The notes beneath the pieces are model-generated. The model saw only the letters and a program-made list of their open reading frames with translations, was not told where the DNA came from and did no database searches. This document shows positions 26,739-34,978 of a stretch of DNA of 64,000 nt, piece by piece; the stretch's first letter is position 1, and each line of letters begins with the position of its first letter. Position numbers and translations under genes: made by a program. Location: contig JACKJF010000003.1 of assembly GCA_020638095.1 (NCBI GenBank), positions 1 to 64,000 on the forward strand, written 5' to 3'. This DNA is from Hyphomicrobiaceae bacterium (GTDB lineage Bacteria; Pseudomonadota; Alphaproteobacteria; Rhizobiales; Devosiaceae).

Positions 26739-28300
26739 CCGACCTCTCACTTTCGGAAATCGAGGCGGTCGCCACCCGCCACCCGGACCTGTTCCAGCAG
26801 GGTGGGTTGCGCCGATTTTTGCCCGTGTTCGTCGTAGCGGCGGTTGCCGCCTATCTCGGATATGTCTGGGTCTTTTTCGACGTGAGCAAGGTTCTGGATC
26901 GGGCCGACTGGGAAATCGCCGGAAATTATCTTGCAGACTGGATCGCCTACGAAATCCGGCCGGACCTTCACCTCGAGGACGGCTACATTTCGGTGAGCTA
27001 TCCGCGTTATTCGCCGCTCGGCTCGGACCCGCATCCGGAATGGGTCATTCTCGAACGGGCCGATGTCACGATCAAAGAGGTGGTCGACGCACCACAGGAC
27101 GCGACCAGCGCACAGACGCAGTCCGGATTCATGGTCAATGCGCCAGTGGTGCCGGAAGCTGGCAATGCCGTGGCGGACCCGCTGGCGGTGCCCACAAAGC
27201 CGTCCGGATTCATGGGCGCAGGCGGACTGGTCGGGACAAAGGTTGACGAGGCAGCCCCAACCGAAGTCCAGACCCGGATGTCTAACGAAGTGGTGTCGGC
27301 CCAGGTCGAAATCGGGGATGCGGTGATCAGCGTTTATCCCGACCATACCGAGATCGACCGCGCGAATGGCGAACGCCTGCTGATCAGAACCTCGCTCGAA
27401 AACGGTGTCACGGCGGAGGGGGCACTACCCGACTGGGCCGAACAGAAGGAAGTCGGCGGCAAGATCCGCATGTTCTTCGGTTTCGCCGGTCGGGTCGAAG
27501 TCGAAAACGATGACGTCAAAGTGCGGCGGCGTTTTCTCGGTTGGGAAAACTTCTTCTTCGACACGCGCTCGGCATTCTGGGGCAAAACCCTCGGCGAAGT
27601 GGTCCAGATGATCTTATCGTCCGAGGAGATCGTTCCGGGCAAGGCCAACTGGCAGGTCGCCTATTCCGATATCGCCAACAATTCCGAATGGCAGCACGGG
27701 GACGTCTGGACCAAATTGCTTCAGACGATCGTGATGGCATTCATGGGCACACTTCTGGCCTCGATGACCGCATTCCCGCTTGCTTTCCTGGCGGCGCGCA
27801 ACATCTCTCCGAACCTCCTTCTCAACCAGGGCCTGAAACGCCTGTTCGATTTCCTGAGGTCGGTCGACATGCTGATCTGGGCCCTGGTGTTCACCCGCAC
27901 CTTCGGTCCCGGACCGCTGGCAGGTATTTCGGCAATCTTCTTCACGGACACCGGAACCTTCGGCAAGCTCTATTCCGAGGCGCTCGAAAACATCGACGAC
28001 AAGCAGCGCGAAGGCGTCAGGTCCGTGGGCGCGGCACCCGTGCTGGTCCAGAAATATGGTGTCGTTCCGCAGGTTTTGCCGGTGTTCCTGAGCCAGGCGC
28101 TCTATTTCTGGGAATCAAACACCAGATCGGCGACGATCATCGGCGCAGTCGGCGCCGGTGGCATCGGGCTCAAGCTCTGGGAGGCCATGCGCACCAACCA
28201 GGATTGGGAGAATGTCGCCTACATGGTGGTCCTCATCCTGATTGTTGTCTTTGTGTTCGACAACATTTCGGGCGCGCTGAGAAAACGGCTGGTTGAATAG
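26735..28300 (+). CDS. phnE: Phosphonate ABC transporter permease PhnE2 with large extracytoplasmic insert
   Basis: This 521-residue permease has its transmembrane domain at the C-terminal ~200 residues (LLQTIVMAFMGTLLASMTAFPLAFL, RSVDMLIWALVFTRTFGPGPLAGI, EALENIDDKQREGVRSVGAAP, GAVGAGGIGLKLWEAM). The first helix (FLPVFVVAAVAAYLGYVWVFF) is near residues 28-48. Between them is a ~260-residue soluble, likely periplasmic region with no recognised domain and two similar peptides (QSGFMVNAPV and PSGFMGAGGL). Family members are usually about 270-450 residues. It is the last phn import gene. Confidence 0.9.
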   Translation: MTDLSLSEIEAVATRHPDLFQQGGLRRFLPVFVVAAVAAYLGYVWVFFDVSKVLDRADWEIAGNYLADWIAYEIRPDLHLEDGYISVSYPRYSPLGSDPHPEWVILERADVTIKEVVDAPQDATSAQTQSGFMVNAPVVPEAGNAVADPLAVPTKPSGFMGAGGLVGTKVDEAAPTEVQTRMSNEVVSAQVEIGDAVISVYPDHTEIDRANGERLLIRTSLENGVTAEGALPDWAEQKEVGGKIRMFFGFAGRVEVENDDVKVRRRFLGWENFFFDTRSAFWGKTLGEVVQMILSSEEIVPGKANWQVAYSDIANNSEWQHGDVWTKLLQTIVMAFMGTLLASMTAFPLAFLAARNISPNLLLNQGLKRLFDFLRSVDMLIWALVFTRTFGPGPLAGISAIFFTDTGTFGKLYSEALENIDDKQREGVRSVGAAPVLVQKYGVVPQVLPVFLSQALYFWESNTRSATIIGAVGAGGIGLKLWEAMRTNQDWENVAYMVVLILIVVFVFDNISGALRKRLVE

Positions 28301-28411
28301 TCTGCTCGCCGACCAATCAAGTATCCGCAAATCCGGATATTTCAACACCACTTGAAATTCCGTTTTGACAGGCCGATTTTAGACCGGCGGACAAATCAGG
28401 GGCCGAGCGGG

Positions 28412-30040
28412 ATGGCAGACACAGAATTTGCACCGGGAACGGTTGCCCGCCGCGACGGGATCCTCCGTCCGGTCTTCATGCTTGCGGCGGCGCTCGTCGC
28501 GGTCGTGGCACTTGCGGCCTGCTCCTCGGGTCCGAAAACGCCGTTCGCCATCATGGCTGGCTCCGAAAACACCGTCCTGCAGCCGCTCGTCGAACAGTTC
28601 TGCGCCGAACGCAACATGGACTGCACCTTCACCTACAAGGGCAGCCTCGATATCGGCCTTGCCATTGGCAGTCAGGAAGGCGCGGATGCAGACGCGGTCT
28701 GGCCTGCCTCAAGCGTCTGGCTCGATCTTTTCGACACGGGCCGAACCGTCAAGCATGCCACCTCCATCGCCCAGATGCCGGTGATCCTCGGCGTCCGGCG
28801 CAGCAAGGCCGAGGCGCTCGGCTGGGTCGGACATGACGTCTACATGGCCGACATTCTGAAGGCCGTCGAAAACGGCAACCTGACCTTTCTCATGACCTCG
28901 GCGACCCAGTCCAATTCCGGCGCCAGCGCCTATCTCGCCATGCTGTCGGCGGCGCTCGGCGGACCATCGGCGGTGATCGCGCCGGGCGATCTCGATCGCT
29001 CCGACGTGCAACAGACCGTGTCGGCGCTCCTCAGCGGCGTGGCGCGCTCGTCAGGTTCGTCAGGCTGGCTTGCCGATCTTTATGTCGCATCGGCCAAGGA
29101 AGGCACCCGTTATGACGCGATGTGGAACTACGAAGCCGTGCTCAAGGAGACCAACGATCAGTTGCGTCAGATGGGCGGCGACCTGCTTTACGCCATCTAT
29201 CCAGCCGATGGCGTCGCGATTGCCGACTCACCCCTGGGGTTCATAGATCGCGGCCGCGGCGACAAGGTTGAAACGTTCTTCACCGAACTCGTGGCCTATC
29301 TGCAGTCACTTGAGGTGACGCGGAAAATTGCGGCAACCGGGCGGCGCATTCCTCTCGCGGCGGGCGGGGTGACCCCAGCGGCAGAGCCCGATTGGAATTT
29401 CGATGCGACGCGCGTCGTCACGGCGATCAGGGTGCCCGAGCCAGCAGTTATCCGTCAGGCGCTCGACCTTTATCAAACCGCCCTGCGCAAACCGTCCCTG
29501 ACTGCGCTCTGCCTCGATTTTTCCGGTTCGATGGAAGGAGACGGCGAGACGCAGCTGCAGACCGCCATGCAGTTCCTTTTCACGCCTGACGAAGCAAGCC
29601 GGGTTCTGGTTCAGTGGTCGCCAAAGGACCGGATCATCGTGCTTCCATTCGACTCGGACGTGCGGCGGCAAATCGACATTCCGGGCGACACGGCAAGCCA
29701 GAGCGGTCTGCTCGCCCAGATTGGCCAGGAACGCGCCGGCGGCGGCACGAACATGTACGACTGCGCCGAAACCGCCCTGAAGGCGATGAACGCGACCGCC
29801 AATCTGAAGGACTTTCTGCCGGCCATCGTGGTGATGACCGACGGACGGAGCGACGACGCCTTCAACCGTTTCATGGAAACGTGGCGGCGCGCAAACCAGA
29901 AGATTCCGGTGTTCGGCATTACGTTCGGCGACGCGGACAAATCCCAGCTCGACCGTCTGGCTGAGGCGACCGCCGGGCGCGTGTTCAACGGACAGGCCGA
30001 CCTTGCCGGGGCCTTCCGCTCCGCGCGCGGCTACAACTAG
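28412..30040 (+). CDS. Lipoprotein with solute-binding domain fused to a VWA domain
   Basis: This protein of about 542 residues has a signal with lipobox LAAC (Cys37). Residues ~43-320 form an SBP type 2-like domain (FAIMAGSENTVLQPLVEQFC, then ATQSNSGASAYLAML). Residues ~362-540 form a von Willebrand A domain with an intact MIDAS: Asp369-x-Ser371-x-Ser373, Thr446 and Asp477 (VVMTDGRSDD). It is anchored on the periplasmic side and probably binds a ligand and a partner protein in a Mg-dependent way. It opens a three-gene run with an XpaC-like gene 9 bp downstream. The start at 28352 would lack a signal at the right position, so 28412 was chosen. The function is not established. Confidence 0.85.
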   Translation: MADTEFAPGTVARRDGILRPVFMLAAALVAVVALAACSSGPKTPFAIMAGSENTVLQPLVEQFCAERNMDCTFTYKGSLDIGLAIGSQEGADADAVWPASSVWLDLFDTGRTVKHATSIAQMPVILGVRRSKAEALGWVGHDVYMADILKAVENGNLTFLMTSATQSNSGASAYLAMLSAALGGPSAVIAPGDLDRSDVQQTVSALLSGVARSSGSSGWLADLYVASAKEGTRYDAMWNYEAVLKETNDQLRQMGGDLLYAIYPADGVAIADSPLGFIDRGRGDKVETFFTELVAYLQSLEVTRKIAATGRRIPLAAGGVTPAAEPDWNFDATRVVTAIRVPEPAVIRQALDLYQTALRKPSLTALCLDFSGSMEGDGETQLQTAMQFLFTPDEASRVLVQWSPKDRIIVLPFDSDVRRQIDIPGDTASQSGLLAQIGQERAGGGTNMYDCAETALKAMNATANLKDFLPAIVVMTDGRSDDAFNRFMETWRRANQKIPVFGITFGDADKSQLDRLAEATAGRVFNGQADLAGAFRSARGYN

Positions 30041-30049
30041 GCTTTGCCC

Positions 30050-30652
30050 GTGACGCGCGACTGGAACTGGATTTTAGGGGGACTGGCGGCGGCGATTTTG
30101 CTGCCGGTTCTGATCGTCTTCAAAACGCCCTTCGTCATCGCGCTGTTCATCGCCGGAGCGGCCTTCGCCGGCATCACAGTTCTGCTGGGACCGCGGCGGC
30201 TCTTTGAGGGCGTGAACATTTCGCAGGTCAGCCAGGACAAGGTCGCCCTCGCCCGCTCTCTTCTGGAAAAAGCCGCGCCGGCGATCGATCAGATCGAACA
30301 GACGGCACGACAGATCAAATCCGGCGTAGTTCGCACCCGGGTTCAGAATCTCGCCGGAATGGCGCGAACAATTTTCGCCAAAGTCGAGGCAAAGCCCGAA
30401 AATGTCGGATCGGTCGACCGGTTTCTCGAATTCTACCTGCCGCGTGCGGCGAGCATAGCCGAAGGATACCAGAAGGTCGAAGCGCGACCGGAAGGCGACC
30501 CGGAACGGCTCGATCAGATTCGCGGCGTCATCGAAAAGCTTGAACTGGGATTCGACCATTACTCGGAAAGCCTGGCCGAAGTGGAACTGGGCTCACTCGA
30601 TGCCGATATCCGGCAGATCGAAACATCTCTCTCAGAGGATTTGAAGCACTGA
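30050..30652 (+). CDS. XpaC family (5-bromo-4-chloroindolyl phosphate hydrolysis) protein
   Basis: This protein of about 200 residues has two N-terminal helices (ILGGLAAAILLPVLIVF, PFVIALFIAGAAFAGITVLL) and a long helical cytoplasmic region (ARSLLEKAAPAIDQIEQTARQIK, VDRFLEFYLPRAASIAEGYQKVEARP), matching XpaC. XpaC usually accompanies TelA-type toxic-anion resistance proteins; no telA is present here. The start is GTG at 30050 or TTG at 30044. The ATG of the next gene overlaps its stop by 1 bp (TGATG). Confidence 0.78.
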   Translation: MTRDWNWILGGLAAAILLPVLIVFKTPFVIALFIAGAAFAGITVLLGPRRLFEGVNISQVSQDKVALARSLLEKAAPAIDQIEQTARQIKSGVVRTRVQNLAGMARTIFAKVEAKPENVGSVDRFLEFYLPRAASIAEGYQKVEARPEGDPERLDQIRGVIEKLELGFDHYSESLAEVELGSLDADIRQIETSLSEDLKH

Positions 30653-31779
30653 TGGCCATTTCGAGACGTGCATTCGGACTGGGTCTTCTGGGGGCGAGCG
30701 CGCTTGCCACGGGCGGCTATCTGGCGCTCAGCGGCCGGCCCGAATTTCGCGGGCTGCTGGGGCAAAGCACAAAACTCTTCGGATTTCTGGGTGGCGAGAA
30801 ACAGGCCTTCGTCGAGGATGTCGACGTCGTCAATGCGTTGAAATCTCGCGGCATCGACCTCGATGCGCGGGTGGCTGGATCGGTGGAAATGGTGCGCGAG
30901 CCCGCACTTCTGTCGCAGAACCCGCAATTTCTCTGGCCCTCTTCGGCGATCATGGTCGACATTGCCCGGCAGAGCGGGGTCAAGATCCGCCGCGACCAGG
31001 TGGTGCTCAACTCGCCCATCGTGGTCTATTCCTGGGAGCCGGTTGTCGACGGCCTGAAATCGTCCGGACTGGTCACCACCGGCATGGACGGACATTACGA
31101 ACTCGATCTTTTGAGCCTGCTCAACGCCATCATCGACCAGAAGAACTGGTCGGATCTTGGGGTCGGCACGCTTTACGGACGGGCGCGGATCGTCTCGACG
31201 GACCCCAACCGGTCCAATTCGGGTTTCATGTTTTCCGGCCTTGTCCTCAGCCTTCTCTCGGGCGACGTTCCCGATCAGACCGCCCTCGACAAGTTCGGCG
31301 AGAGGGCCTCGGAAATCTTCATCAGCATGGGGCTGAAATCGTCCTCGTCCGGCAAACTCTTCGACCAGTATCTGGCCGGGGGGTTCGGTGCGGAACCGAT
31401 GGTGGTCGGCTACGAAAACCAGCTGGTGGAATGGATACTCGCCGACCCGCAGCGCTGGCAGCGGATCGTCGACGCCAAAGGGCCGAAACCCGTCATCCTT
31501 TATCCGCGCCCGACCGCCTATTCAGCCCATCCCCTCATCACCATCGATCCTGAATCCGATCAGCTGCTCGAGGCCATGCTGAGTGACCAGTTACAGGAGC
31601 TTGCCTGGACCAAGCACGGCTTCCGCGGCCCGCTTGGATCGGTAACCGGAGCCGCCAATTCGGCAATTGCGGGCCTGCTGCCGGCCGAGGTGAGTGCCGT
31701 ACTGCCCATCCCTTCGGCCAACGTCATGCTGCGCTTCCTCGAGCGGCTCGCCGGGCACGAGGCAAGTCTGCTGGGATGA
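30652..31779 (+). CDS. Binding-protein-like exported protein with twin-arginine-type signal
   Basis: This 375-residue protein begins ISRRAFGLGLLGASALATGGYLAL, a short twin-arginine signal or signal anchor. Its central region (FLWPSSAIMVDIARQ, VVLNSPIVVYSWEPV, RARIVSTDPNRSNSGFMFSGLVLSLLSG, VVGYENQLVEW) resembles the solute-binding domain of the upstream VWA lipoprotein (SNSG motif in both). The pair is likely paralogous in that domain. No transporter permease or ATPase is adjacent, so the binding proteins may act in signalling or envelope assembly. The function is unknown. Confidence 0.7.
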   Translation: MAISRRAFGLGLLGASALATGGYLALSGRPEFRGLLGQSTKLFGFLGGEKQAFVEDVDVVNALKSRGIDLDARVAGSVEMVREPALLSQNPQFLWPSSAIMVDIARQSGVKIRRDQVVLNSPIVVYSWEPVVDGLKSSGLVTTGMDGHYELDLLSLLNAIIDQKNWSDLGVGTLYGRARIVSTDPNRSNSGFMFSGLVLSLLSGDVPDQTALDKFGERASEIFISMGLKSSSSGKLFDQYLAGGFGAEPMVVGYENQLVEWILADPQRWQRIVDAKGPKPVILYPRPTAYSAHPLITIDPESDQLLEAMLSDQLQELAWTKHGFRGPLGSVTGAANSAIAGLLPAEVSAVLPIPSANVMLRFLERLAGHEASLLG

Positions 31780-31787
31780 CCCCCGGC

Positions 31788-32400
31788 CTATTCAATCCAA
31801 ACCGGATTGCTCCAGCCATGCTTGCCCGCACGGTCGGTCACCACGATCCGGAATCAGGGGCTCCGTAATTCGGCAACGTCTAGGGTTGCGCGCGCCAGTG
31901 ACGACCAATACGCAACCGGATCGACAATCGATTCACCGGCATGCCCGTGAATTTGGCTGGCGATGTCAATACCGCGCTTTCCAGCGATGGCGCCGCGGAC
32001 GCCGAACCACTTATCATTGACGCACAAAGCCGGGGACACGAACTCCATTCCGGGTGCGGCAATCAGCCGACATCTCGCCCCAGCATGACGTCGCCAACCC
32101 GATGGGTTCTGGAAGCTTGATTGGTTTCTGGCCCGCGACGTCGATATGGCCGAGCGCAGAATCGTGCCAACACTGAGTCCGGGCGAACGCGCCGCTCCGA
32201 TCGCGAATTGATTGCCATCGAGATCGCAGCCAACGGCGCTCTCAATTCCGACATCAGATTGATCTGACGCAGGCCCGATTGGCAGCGGGATTTCTTCTAT
32301 CAAGACCTCCCGGCCGAACGTTCTCGCTTTGCCCGGTATCCTTTCTTTCGGCCGAACCGAGACCCGTTCGCACCCGCCTGCCCCCATCACCAGCCATACC
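31788..32400 (-). pseudogene. Degenerate gene remnant with internal stop
   Basis: On the minus strand a coding-like frame contains CRLIAAPGMEFVSPALCVNDKWFG, continues past ARATLDVAELRSP, hits an in-frame TGA at 31854-31856, and then resumes in the same frame as FRIVVTDRAGKHGWSNPVWIE before a TAG at 31788. The last segment looks like the C-terminal beta-strand of metallophosphatase- or PHP-type hydrolases, but the family is uncertain. The 5' end is lost at the 35-bp repeat at 32360-32394. No intact gene was found in the whole 31780-32574 gap. Confidence 0.45.
32360..32394. repeat. 35-bp dispersed repeat, copy A
   Basis: The 35 bases here (core CCCGTTCGCACCCGCCTG) recur exactly at 55055-55089. 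Flanking sequences differ. Both copies sit in gene-poor stretches bordering gene remnants. Confidence 0.9.
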
Positions 32401-32574
32401 TGCTAGTCTCCCAAAATCCACGGATGGTCCCGGGCGCTTTTCGGATCTCTGGCACGGCTTTGTGCAACCCGGATCGCCCCAAGTTTGGCATCGAGTTGCC
32501 TCCCCATTAGGCAAAGTGCGACGATGACGGCCAAAGTTTCGACCGTGATAACGCCCGAAATACCCGCGCAATCC

Positions 32575-33873
32575 CTAATCCACGAGGATCAGGCGTAGAT
32601 CGTTGACGTTGGTGCGGGTCGGCCCGGTGACGATCAGGGTGCCGGTTCGGGCGAAAAAATCGTGGCTGAGATGACGATCAAGCAGCGCCTCGCCGTCAAC
32701 CCCGAGCGTCCCGATCCGGTCCGCCAGAGCTGGTTCGAACCAGGCGCCGGCATTGTCCTCGCTGCCGTCGATGCCGTCCGTGTCAAGCGCGAGCCCGGAA
32801 ATACGGGGATGACCGCCGAGGGCAACATGAAGGCCAAGCAGGAATTCCGTATTCCTGCCGCCGCGTCCATTTGTGTTGGCCAACGTCACGGTGGTTTCGC
32901 CACCCGACAAAATGAGAAGCGGGTTCGACTTTGCGGAACGCGCCGCGGCGAGGTTGAGCGCCATCGCGGCCATCGCGGCCCCGATTTCTCGCGCCTCACC
33001 TTCGATATCGGCGCCAAGATTGAGAACCTCCATCCCCTCGGCTTGGGCAGCCCTGGCCACCGCGGCGATCATGTCGGCCGGGCGCGCGGCCATCAGGGTT
33101 TGGCTCCGGTCAAAGACTGGATCACCGGGTTTCGGCGTTTCGGATCGGGGATTGTCGAGCCAGGCACGGGCAGTTTGCGGCAGGTCGATCCGATAGTGCT
33201 CCACGATGTCGAGCGCCATTTCACGCGTGCTGTCATCGGGTACCGTGGGTCCCGAGCCGATTGTCGACCAGTCGTCGCCCGGCACGTCGGAAATGCCGAT
33301 CGTCACAAGGCGCGCGGGGTGAACCAGCTTGGCAAGCTGCCCGCCTTTGGACTGTGAAAGATGCTTGCGAACGCAGTTCATTTCCGCAATCGGCGCGCCC
33401 GAGGCGAGCAGTTGCCGGTTCACGTCGCGGATCTGCTCAAGGCTGATGCCATCGGCCGGGACCTCGAAAAGCGATGAGGCACCGCCCGACACCAGAAAAA
33501 TGACAAGGTCGTCTTCCGTCAATCCCTGTGCCAGTTCGAGCATCCGGCGCGAAGCGGTCTGACCGTTTGCTTCGGGGACCGGGTGGCCGGCCTCGACGAC
33601 TTCGATCTTGTCTGTTGCGACCCCGTGCCCGAACCGCGTGATCACGAGTCCCGAAAGTGGTCCAGTCCAGTTCGCCTCGACGGCCTTTGCCATCGCGGCC
33701 GCCGCCTTGCCGGCACCAAGAACGAGGGTTCTGCCCTTGGGGGGTTCAGGTAGCAGGGGTGGAACGCAGTTCAGCGGGTCGCAGGCGCGAAGCGCGACGC
33801 CGGCAAGCCGGAACAGTTGCTGGCCGATTTTGCTATCCGGGGGGTCAAGGCGCCAGCCCGGATCAACCGGCAT
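32575..33873 (-). CDS. Glycerate 2-kinase (DUF4147/MOFRL family)
   Basis: This 432-residue enzyme has the N-terminal kinase domain (RTLVLGAGKAAAAMAKAVE, GHPVPEANGQTASRRMLELAQ, LVSGGASSLFEVPADG, RKHLSQSKGGQLAKLVHPA) and C-terminal MOFRL domain (LILSGGETTVTLANTNGRGGRN, ALDTDGIDGSEDNAGAW). It phosphorylates D-glycerate to 2-phosphoglycerate (GckA/TtuD type). It overlaps the preceding lyase gene by 11 bp and ends the minus arm of the catabolic island. The ATG at 33873 is preferred over a TTG at 33891. Confidence 0.93.
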   Translation of the reverse strand: MPVDPGWRLDPPDSKIGQQLFRLAGVALRACDPLNCVPPLLPEPPKGRTLVLGAGKAAAAMAKAVEANWTGPLSGLVITRFGHGVATDKIEVVEAGHPVPEANGQTASRRMLELAQGLTEDDLVIFLVSGGASSLFEVPADGISLEQIRDVNRQLLASGAPIAEMNCVRKHLSQSKGGQLAKLVHPARLVTIGISDVPGDDWSTIGSGPTVPDDSTREMALDIVEHYRIDLPQTARAWLDNPRSETPKPGDPVFDRSQTLMAARPADMIAAVARAAQAEGMEVLNLGADIEGEAREIGAAMAAMALNLAAARSAKSNPLLILSGGETTVTLANTNGRGGRNTEFLLGLHVALGGHPRISGLALDTDGIDGSEDNAGAWFEPALADRIGTLGVDGEALLDRHLSHDFFARTGTLIVTGPTRTNVNDLRLILVD

Positions 33874-34816
33874 AAAGGCTCTCGCGGTCAAGGCCAGCCT
33901 GACCGATCAGGGCGCGAACACGCTCCCAATCGTCGTCACCAATTTCGTGCAGGGGCGACAACACGCCTGCCGAGCCAAACCGGCCGAAATCGAAAAGCAC
34001 CCGCTTCATCCGCGCCTGCCAGTCGACATAGGGCCGGGCATAGAACGCTTCGACCAAAAGACTCATGTTGCCAATGAGTTTTCGCGCCGCATCCCGGTCG
34101 ATCTGCGGCGCCGCGAGGGCCTCGAAAAGCGCCCGCTGGCGGTCGGCGATGACACTGCCGGCACCCGAGATGATGCCGCGCGCGCCCATGATGATGGACC
34201 CGGCCAGCCACTGCGAATGCGAGGTCAGAACGTTGACCGGACGGGAAAGGCCATGCAGGGCCTCGATGGTCTTCTCGTGCAGGCGCGGGTCGCCAACCAG
34301 ATCCTTGATCGCGCAGATGCCATCCACCTCTTCGCAAAGGCTGACCAGAACATCGAGCGGATAAGAAAGGTCGGTCACGGCGGGAAACTGAAACGCAATC
34401 AGCGGCAGGTCAGTTGCCGCCGCCAGGTCCTTGACGTAGCCCGACAGGTGTTCGGGTCGCGCCTTGCCACCGAACATCACCGACACCGGCGGAAAGACAA
34501 GAAGCGCGCTTGCCCCGGCCTTTTCGGCCGCCCGCGCCAGACGCGCAGCTGCCAAGGCCGTCTCCGCGTAGATGCCGACAATTATTGGAGCCTCATTGCC
34601 GGCCGCTTCACATCCGGCCTCCATCATTTGCACCTGCTGATCGAAGGTCAGGGCATGCACCTCGGCCGCATGTCCGTTGATGACAATTCCCCCAAGCCGC
34701 GGAATCCCGGCGAGATCGCGAAGATGCCGCCGGTAGGCTTCAGGATCGATCTCCCCACTCGCGTCGAGGGGCAGAAGGCATGCGGGAATGACACCCACAC
34801 CAGAAAACGGGATCAT
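33863..34816 (-). CDS. Dihydrodipicolinate synthase (DapA/NAL) family lyase
   Basis: This 317-residue TIM-barrel protein starts MIPFSGVGVIPACLLPLDAS. The Schiff-base lysine is in ICAIKDLVGD near residue 167. The strand that usually carries the catalytic Tyr (YN.P) reads LIAFQFPAVTDLS, so Tyr is replaced by Phe. GGIVINGHAAEVHALTFDQQ replaces the usual GTTGE loop, with Ala-Glu in place of Gly-Glu. It may be a 2-keto-acid aldolase or hydrolyase with an unusual substrate. It is coupled to glycerate kinase; Shine-Dalgarno GGAGGAC precedes the start. Confidence 0.87.
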   Translation of the reverse strand: MIPFSGVGVIPACLLPLDASGEIDPEAYRRHLRDLAGIPRLGGIVINGHAAEVHALTFDQQVQMMEAGCEAAGNEAPIIVGIYAETALAAARLARAAEKAGASALLVFPPVSVMFGGKARPEHLSGYVKDLAAATDLPLIAFQFPAVTDLSYPLDVLVSLCEEVDGICAIKDLVGDPRLHEKTIEALHGLSRPVNVLTSHSQWLAGSIIMGARGIISGAGSVIADRQRALFEALAAPQIDRDAARKLIGNMSLLVEAFYARPYVDWQARMKRVLFDFGRFGSAGVLSPLHEIGDDDWERVRALIGQAGLDRESLYAG

Positions 34817-34828
34817 CTGTGTCCTCCA

Positions 34829-34844
34829 ATGAAATCGATGCTAT
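34829..34844. promoter_or_regulatory. Candidate LacI operator site 1 (upstream of lyase gene)
   Basis: ATGAAATCGATGCTAT shares the left half (ATGAAATCGAT) of the island consensus ATGAAATCGATTTCAT. It lies 12 bp upstream of the lyase start codon. The right half is poor. Confidence 0.4.
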
Positions 34845-34926
34845 ATGATATCTGGAATTGCGCGCTGACAAGATGGAATTGCACTGCATACATAGTGCCA
34901 ACGGGGAGTTGACATCTCACAACTCG

Positions 34927-34944
34927 TATGAAATGCATTTCATA
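34927..34944. promoter_or_regulatory. LacI operator site 2, perfect palindrome upstream of CoA-transferase gene
   Basis: TATGAAATGCATTTCATA is an 18-bp perfect palindrome. A TTGACA box lies at 34909-34914, so the operator covers the expected -10 region, as for a repressor site. It is in the divergent promoter region of the catabolic island. Confidence 0.75.
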
Positions 34945-34978
34945 GATCGCGACGAGCGCGACTGAGGGGAGGCGTTTC

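Noticed and set aside
28316..28345. Short inverted repeat (TATCCG/CGGATA) after phnE2 as a terminator
   Set aside because: It has only a 6-bp stem with no U-tract; too weak to call.
31854..32390. 178-residue minus-strand open frame taken as an intact gene
   Set aside because: Its N-terminus is made from the 35-bp repeat, and an in-frame stop precedes conserved C-terminal sequence, so it is a remnant.
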